Source of the DNA: Paraphysoderma sedebokerense
Lineage: Eukaryota; Blastocladiomycota; Physodermatomycetes; Physodermatales; Physodermataceae
Length of the DNA stretch: 64,000 nucleotides
Assembly (NCBI GenBank): GCA_025602915.1
Contig: JAHLJZ010000055.1
Location: 95,026 to 159,025 of the forward strand
Reading direction: 5' to 3'
Part shown: positions 57,808 to 64,000 of the stretch, one piece after another
Layout: each line of letters begins with the position of its first letter
Numbering within the stretch: position 1 is the first letter of the stretch
Notes under the pieces: generated by a model
What the model was told of the DNA's origin: nothing
Databases searched by the model: none
What the model saw: only the letters and a program-made list of their open reading frames with translations
Made by a program: the position numbers and the translations under genes

Positions 57808-60800
57808 ATGTTTTTTAAAATATTGCTTTTATTTTTTCTGTGTGTCTGTGCATGCCAGGGCAACCAAATTCCGAGTCCTTGGTTTGTCAAAAGCGCTGCT
57901 ACCGTAGACCTCCCGAGCACATCAGCGGACATCATCGCGTCCACAGAAAATGGAACTCATATTTTGGCAATAGACAGTGCTTTGAAACCATATATTTTAT
58001 CCTATTCTGACACCGCTGGCATTCAATTTTCTCTACCGACTCCAATAGAAGACGACACTTGGTGGCGGGATGCAAACCTGTGGACGCATTGGAGGTAAGA
58101 TTGATGTCATTTGGGATTTGAACGGAGCAGAACACAACTTATCGAGTACTTCAGGAATGCTTCCGCCTATGGAATTCGTTGGGACCCTTTTAAAGGCATG
58201 TGGATAAAAATGTACGTAACATGTAAACCTACACGAACACAAATGGCAATGTATACCTCTGCCCGTTAACCGACATCAAATAACCTTTTGCCACTGCAGG
58301 CATTATTCCGCAAAAAACCGTGACCTTTGGACTTGGACAATGGATGGGACGCTGAATTTCATTGACTTTGAGGACAATCGTTTCGACACTGTACCATTTT
58401 TGAGCAAGCCATACGCATATCCGTATGTTTCCATCAGCCGTTTCATTAATGTTACCACCAGGATTAATCTATTTTTCGCAGACGTATTGTCACTCACGTT
58501 ACCGCAGATTACTACTATCTTGCTGTCTTCAATGATCCGACCATTGACAGTACCAACAATGCGACTGGTTTTGCAATACTACAGTACATCTATACAAACA
58601 CTCCCAATTCCGACTCCAATTATCTTAATCGTCAAATGGGAAATCTCACGCAGAGAGCAGTTTCGATTGAATTCCAGTGTAATAACGAAGCCATTGTCTG
58701 TGTCTGGACATCGCCTTTCACCGTGGCAGAATAATTTTTAATCGACCTTTCCTTTCGCCGAAGTTACACAATCAATACACCATTCACACCATTAACATTT
58801 GACCCCGCCACCGCGAGAAATAACACAACCACCTACTATTTCCATGAAAGTAAATTCGACAGAAATCAGTTCATCTTACGAAGCCGTAATCAAACACATG
58901 AAATAGCGAATACCACAATCCCATTCAACGTCAGTTTTCCTTACCGGATTCCGTATTATGATTTACAGGTATCAGGGAACGGCGTCTACACGGCAGTGAC
59001 CACATCTCTGAATTTATCATATGGTTTAGGGGAAACCGAGATTGTGATCACTAAACATGATCATTCTTTGAGCCGAGTGCAAAGTGCTGTTATTATATCA
59101 ACCTTTGCTCAAGATAATGTGACCAGAATTATTCCCCTATCCAATTCATTCATAGTTCTCGGTACCACTAAGGGGAATTTAAATTCACCAACGGATGATC
59201 CTTATACTTTAAAGTTGTTTGCGTTACAATTTGTACCCCTGAATGCCACCGTGATTTCCTCGAAACCATTAACAGTGATGGCTTATGAAATAGTCCAAAT
59301 CCAATTTTTTACATTACCTGCAGCATTGCAGTTGACAATCCCACAAGTTCAATTCAAAGGAAATAATTGTACAGATGTCGCTTGGAATGGCTCGACCATT
59401 TTGGCGAAGATACCAGAGGGGGTGGGCGGTATGTTATCATGCTCGTTTGTCGTCGGCATTCGTCTAGCGGGGAACTTATCATTTCCTTGGATGCATTCTT
59501 AGGTCCCCACGAATTGTGGGTAAGGTTTGATTCCTTAGTACACTTTAAGCCCAGTATCAGATTTGATGGGTTAGTTTATGGACAACCTGTGGTGTTGTCT
59601 GTGGGTCCTACACTAGGCCCAACAGGTATGCTAGTATACTTGTGATCTCATTATAACGTCGCTCACTTAATGATTTCATTATGCATATGCGATGTTTGCG
59701 ACAGTCGGTTTTGACATAACGATAACTGCAAACAATATCGGAATACCAGTACAGAATCAGATTGTCGTTACCATTGGAAACAAGGATTGCTTGAACGTTG
59801 TGCAAATTGATAACAACACCATCACATGTCAAGTTCCGCCAGGTTTTATTTTTCCTTTTTTTGTTAAATTGGCACAGAACGACTCTTCATTTGCTAACAT
59901 GATTCTCAAAATTTGCTGCAGGCACTGGTCAAAACCACATCCTCGCGGTTTCAGTTGGGCCTGTATCTAATAGCACGGAACCCTTTTATATTTCATATCA
60001 TCCCCCAGTCATAGATCAGATTCTGCCATCTTCCGGTCCAACCATTGGTAACAGCCCAATCTATATCATTGGCAATGGCTTCGGTAACTGCAATCCGTAC
60101 ACTCCTGGTTGCGACGGGTCATCTCCAATGATTTCAGTCACAATATCAAATAAGCCATGCATCAATCTCAAACTGTACAATGATACGCACATTGAATGTT
60201 TGACACCGGAAGGGACAGGTCAGAATCGCACACTGATGTTGCAGGTTAACGGCCAAAATGCGTCTTATTTGTGCTCCTATCAACCCCCAGCAGTGTCCAG
60301 TATCATTCCTACATCGATACTTTCGGCAAATCCTACATTATATCTGGAAGGTTTCAATTTTGGAGGAGTCAATACTCTTAGAAATGTGGTACTGACTGAC
60401 ACCAATTCGACAATCACTTACCAATGTCCCAGTTTAATCTACGTTTCCCACAATGGTGTTCGATGGTTAGCTTTTTATTAACTTACGCAATTAACTCAAT
60501 GTGTTGTATTAACACAATTTTGCATTTAGTGAATTTTCAAACATAAGCCTTCCGCTGTATTCAACTTTCAACATATCTATCGTAGTGGATGGCCAATCGA
60601 ATTCAGCATTAACAACCCCCCAGTTTAGAACTGGTATTCCGAATTCGCCTCCCATCACAACTCCACTCAAGTTGACGACGTTGGAGGATACGAGTCTTAT
60701 CCTTGAAATCAATATAAAGGATGTTGACGACGGAGACATCCTGCAAGCTTACGTAACCTCCAATCCTGTAAATGGAAACATTTTTCAGCTTTCATCTGAT

Positions 60801-63800
60801 GGGCTCCAAGGATCCACGATTAATGCGAGCGGGTCAGCGGTGCTTGTTACTAACCAACAACGGAGAATAATTTACGTACCAGCGCGCAATTATTTCGGTT
60901 TCGATTCATTTACCGTCAATGGAAAGGATCAGAAGAACGCAGGTTCGTGTCTTTATTCATGTATTTATATCATTAAACCGACCTTCTACAACGACATAAT
61001 TTCTTGCTACATTTTTACAGTGTCAAACACTGCATTCATCAACATAACTATTCCACCCATTTTGGATCCGCCGATTCCAATCTCAAATGAAATATATGTT
61101 GATGAGGACACCCCCGTCGTTCTCAACTTTTCAGTTGTTGATGTCGAGCAAACAAATAATATCACAATCACACTTCTTGCAACGCCTCAAAAGGGAATTT
61201 TAGAGTTATTTTCATTGAGCAATCAATCATGGTTTGCAGTTACGACCACCCCAGTCAGCGTCTCACAAAACGACATAATCCGATTTATTCCATTAAAGAA
61301 TGAATATGGAATGTTTTATGACGCAATCACATTTAAAGCAAATAACGGTTTACTGGAGTCCTGGACTAATGGAACAGTTATTATCCACATAAAACCAGTT
61401 AATGGTAAGGTATCCTTCGATAGTTCGTGTCTATCAAGAACTAATATTCTACTTCTTCCCAGATATCCCTTTCTTCAATCGAACCTCTTTGAATTTAACT
61501 GTTCTGGAGGATTCCCCTGTGATATTCAAATTTGACATCAAGGATGTCGATGCAGTCGATGTTTTGACAGTGAAAATTACCGCGATTCGAATGCACGGTT
61601 CGATTTTTTTGGTGGACCCAGCTAAAGAAAAATCTCAAGGAGCACCCCTGGGTGAAGGGTCTGAACTACCCTTCCCGTATCAGTTGCTATATCAACCACA
61701 AGCTGATTTTTTCACGACGGGACTTACTACAACTCAACACTTCAACATTTCTTATTCTGATGGCCGTATTACCATTGTTGAAGAAATTGCATTTACGGTT
61801 TTACCCATCAATGATCCACCAAGAGTTTTTTGCAGCCCCACAATTGATTTACCATTATCATTTATCACCGGGGCATCCAATATACACCAAATTCGAATCA
61901 TAGCAACTGATCCCGAATCTGACAATATAACCTACCATTTGGTGCAAGTACCTGAAAAAGGAGTTCTCTACGGCATTTCAGAAAATGGTGCTACGATGCA
62001 ACTAGTGAATGGAAGTAAATTCTACTCTCCGATAATTCAATATAGCGCAAATTCTGGAGGTGGATATCCATTTTGGAATTTTGCTTATGTCGTAGAGGAT
62101 TCAAGTCAAGCCAAGTCGGAGATGTGTGTCTCAACTTTCGTATTCGCATGCCCTACTGGTAAGGCGTCCTCGTATCTAGAACGCAAAATCTGAGTGATAT
62201 ATCTCATTGCTTTGAACGATTAGGAACATTCAACAACATATTCCGAAATAACATCGGGCCAATTTGCGACATTTGCCTAGAAGGTAAGACCAATTTAAAA
62301 TCAAATTTCGTGACCGATAGGTATCAAGTATGATTGATTTAATCATATGATAGGTGCGGAGTGTAGCACTGATGGAAGCGAGCTACCCCGTCCAAGATAC
62401 GGTTATTGGAGGAGCGAGAATAACCTCAGTTACATACCCTGCTCCCCCGTAAGTATTTATATATTGATCATTGGTTTTGAATTACAGAGATTAACTGAAA
62501 ATTCTTTGCCTTTGATTGAAAAGAGTGAGGCTTGCCCGGGAACCCTAGAAAATTCTTGTGCTATTGGTTACGCTGGCAACAGTAAGTGAAAATAATGTTC
62601 AGCTTCATTCTTGTTATTTGTGTGATTTATCTTTGAGTGTAGGATGTGCGGTCTGCTCAAAGACGTATTACAAATTGAGCAACAGATGCGTACCATGCGG
62701 CTCATACCAATCGACTTTCTTCATTGTTTTGGCATTAATACTAGTAGCCACCAGCGCACTTGTTCTCTTCTTATCCAGAATGCAGAAAGATGGTTACAGG
62801 TGCAAAATCATCATGTCACAGTCACGAAGCTGTAAGCCATATACTAACGAATGCCTCCTTCTAAACAACCACTAGTTTTCTCCTTTTGGGTGTATACGTT
62901 AATTTCATTCAGACAATTATCATCTTGCGGGACTTCAGACTCAACTGGTTAGTCGCTTTAGATTTTCACTAATCGTTATGTATTTTTGATGTTTAATGGC
63001 TATTTTTCTGAAATATTAATAGGCCTCAGGAATTCCATACAATTCTAAATGTCTTGTCATTTATGAATTTTAATGTTGAGTTGACATCACCGGACTGTTA
63101 CTTGCCTGAAGCCTTCAACTTCAGTTTCAAGATGAAACTCACTCTTGCTCTACCCTTGGTCTTGGTCCCCTCGGTTATTATTCTGTTTTTACTCTATCAG
63201 TATTCCCGAAAATTGTTTATGTGGATAATCGGTATAGCAAAATATCAGGATCAGACATCGTCAATTATATTTAAAGTCATTCGCGTTTTTCACATGCTGA
63301 TCATATTGCTGTATACAAGCGTAACGTCGTCATCATTAGCGTATGATTCACTATTTTCTAGTTGTTCGAAACGGATGAGGATATGAGTGCTCACTTATCG
63401 ATTGATTTTAGGTTGTTCGATTGTACAAAGGAAGCAGATGGATTTTACTACTTAGGTATATCTTGTACAATCTGTCAACGATTCAATCTGATTTGTAAAC
63501 AAGCTTCTCTTAGATGTCGATCCAAGCATTCGCTGCTACACAGAATCGTGGTATCAAGATGTTCCTTTTGCTATCGCCGCAGTAATGTACGCCCTCAAGC
63601 ACTTTCTTGCATTCTATTTAAGCTTTATTAGAATTTTGAGATTAACATGGAATACTCAGCGTATATGTAATTGGAATTCCGGCTTATTTCTTTATCATAT
63701 ACTACCTCCAATATCAGAGCCGTTCCAAGAGTACAATTTTCAGGACGCTTAAATCCATATGTTCGAAGATAGTTGCGGTAGAACACCAATACAAATCAAA

Positions 63801-64000
63801 CTATCAATTCTTCATGGTAATACAACTTTTCCAGAAGTTGTGCCTAGTGGCCACGGGAATGTTTTTCACCAGGTAATTCATCCCTAAGCTTCTGTTTCAT
63901 CGACAAAAATGGTGAATTATTTGATTTCTAACCGATTACTTCAGGTACAAAGGCCTTCAGACCGTTATCACAGTTTCTCTCTTATCTCTGACGTTAGAGG
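57808..64000 (+). CDS. Large IPT/cadherin-like membrane protein (partial)
   Basis: Begins with a signal peptide (FFKILLLFFLCVCACQGNQ) and runs off the right edge. Early exons: 57808-58094, 58155-58211, 58300-58422, 58482-~58720; many more introns follow. It is very rich in Asn-X-Ser/Thr sites. After a beta-rich N-region come IPT/TIG repeats (e.g. PPAVSSIIPTSILSANPTLY, PPVIDQILPSSGPTIGNSPI) at ~59.5-60.5 kb. At least four cadherin-like/tandem Ig-fold repeats follow at 60.6-62.1 kb, marked by LEDTSLILEINIKDVDDGD, VDEDTPVVLNFSVVDVE and VLEDSPVIFKFDIKDVD. A Cys-rich module at 62.3-62.7 kb (EACPGTLENSCAIGYAGN, CAVCSKTYYKLSNRCVPCG) precedes several membrane segments from 62.7 kb. It is probably a cell-surface adhesin or receptor. 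Domain calls are solid; complete exon structure is not. Confidence 0.7.

Noticed and set aside
57548-57907. Plus-strand 119-codon frame with start upstream of the IPT gene
   Set aside because: Overlaps the signal peptide of the IPT protein in another frame and has no features.
58340-58741. Continuous frame through 58422 to 58741
   Set aside because: After 58422 the frame loses the Asn-X-Ser/Thr-rich character; a GTATGT...TTCGCAG intron restores it in another frame.

Overview
This is a nuclear window from a eukaryote with dense, short GT-AG introns (mostly 50-170 nt), and almost certainly from a zoosporic (chytrid-like) fungus. Three observations point there. The fungal housekeeping set is present (MIA40, UCS-type UNC45/She4, RAD52, SKI3, Mif2/CENP-C with its cupin, CCT6, DBR1). 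There is a complete B9D1, a ciliary transition-zone protein kept only by lineages that build a flagellum. There are also metazoan-like genes (a BRAT1-like protein, a long multidomain IPT/cadherin-like membrane protein). Species cannot be named from the sequence. I saw no transposon, CRISPR array, tRNA or rRNA. Exon structures were assembled by hand from reading frame, splice consensus and remembered family conservation; frame continuity was checked for almost every junction.

Layout. 0.5-4.4 kb: three tandem same-strand paralogues of an unrecognised secreted/type I membrane protein family; the first has an 11-bp x3 repeat just after its start codon. 5.6-8.6 kb: MIA40 and a UCS-domain myosin chaperone. 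9.4-11.2 kb (minus): a homeodomain factor, followed by about 2.2 kb without a convincing gene. 13.4-15.5 kb: secreted histidine acid phosphatase. 15.7-16.7 kb (minus): B9D1, divergent from a 1-Cys peroxiredoxin (17.2-18.5 kb). 18.9-19.9 kb (minus): adenylate kinase, divergent from RAD52 (20.4-22.8 kb). 23.5-30.1 kb: SKI3, a large TPR protein. 30.35-31.3 kb (minus): an orphan seven-helix membrane protein. 31.3-33.3 kb: AT-rich and gene-poor. 33.3-37.0 kb (minus): a 12-exon gene of unknown function. 38.0-41.7 kb: HEAT-repeat BRAT1-like gene ending in Asp-Cys-Tyr. 42.06-42.5 kb: Gly-rich small protein. 43.3-46.2 kb: CENP-C/Mif2. 47.1-49.7 kb (minus): PARP-like N-region plus twin B-box protein. 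50.5-53.2 kb (minus): CCT6 with an intron inside its ATG. 53.6-54.5 kb (minus): basic hypothetical protein. 54.9-57.3 kb (minus): lariat debranching enzyme DBR1. 57.8 kb to the window edge (plus): a large IPT/cadherin-like, Cys-rich, membrane-anchored protein, truncated by the window.

The genes do not form a pathway; this is a normal mixed chromosomal neighbourhood. Several pairs share divergent promoters of about 0.5 kb (B9D1/peroxiredoxin, adenylate kinase/RAD52, DBR1/IPT protein). RNA turnover is represented twice (SKI3, DBR1), chromosome maintenance twice (RAD52, CENP-C), and protein folding/import three times (MIA40, UNC45, CCT6). The items most likely to be undescribed are the tandem membrane family, the 12-exon unknown gene, the BRAT1-like protein in a fungus, and the PARP-like/B-box architecture.
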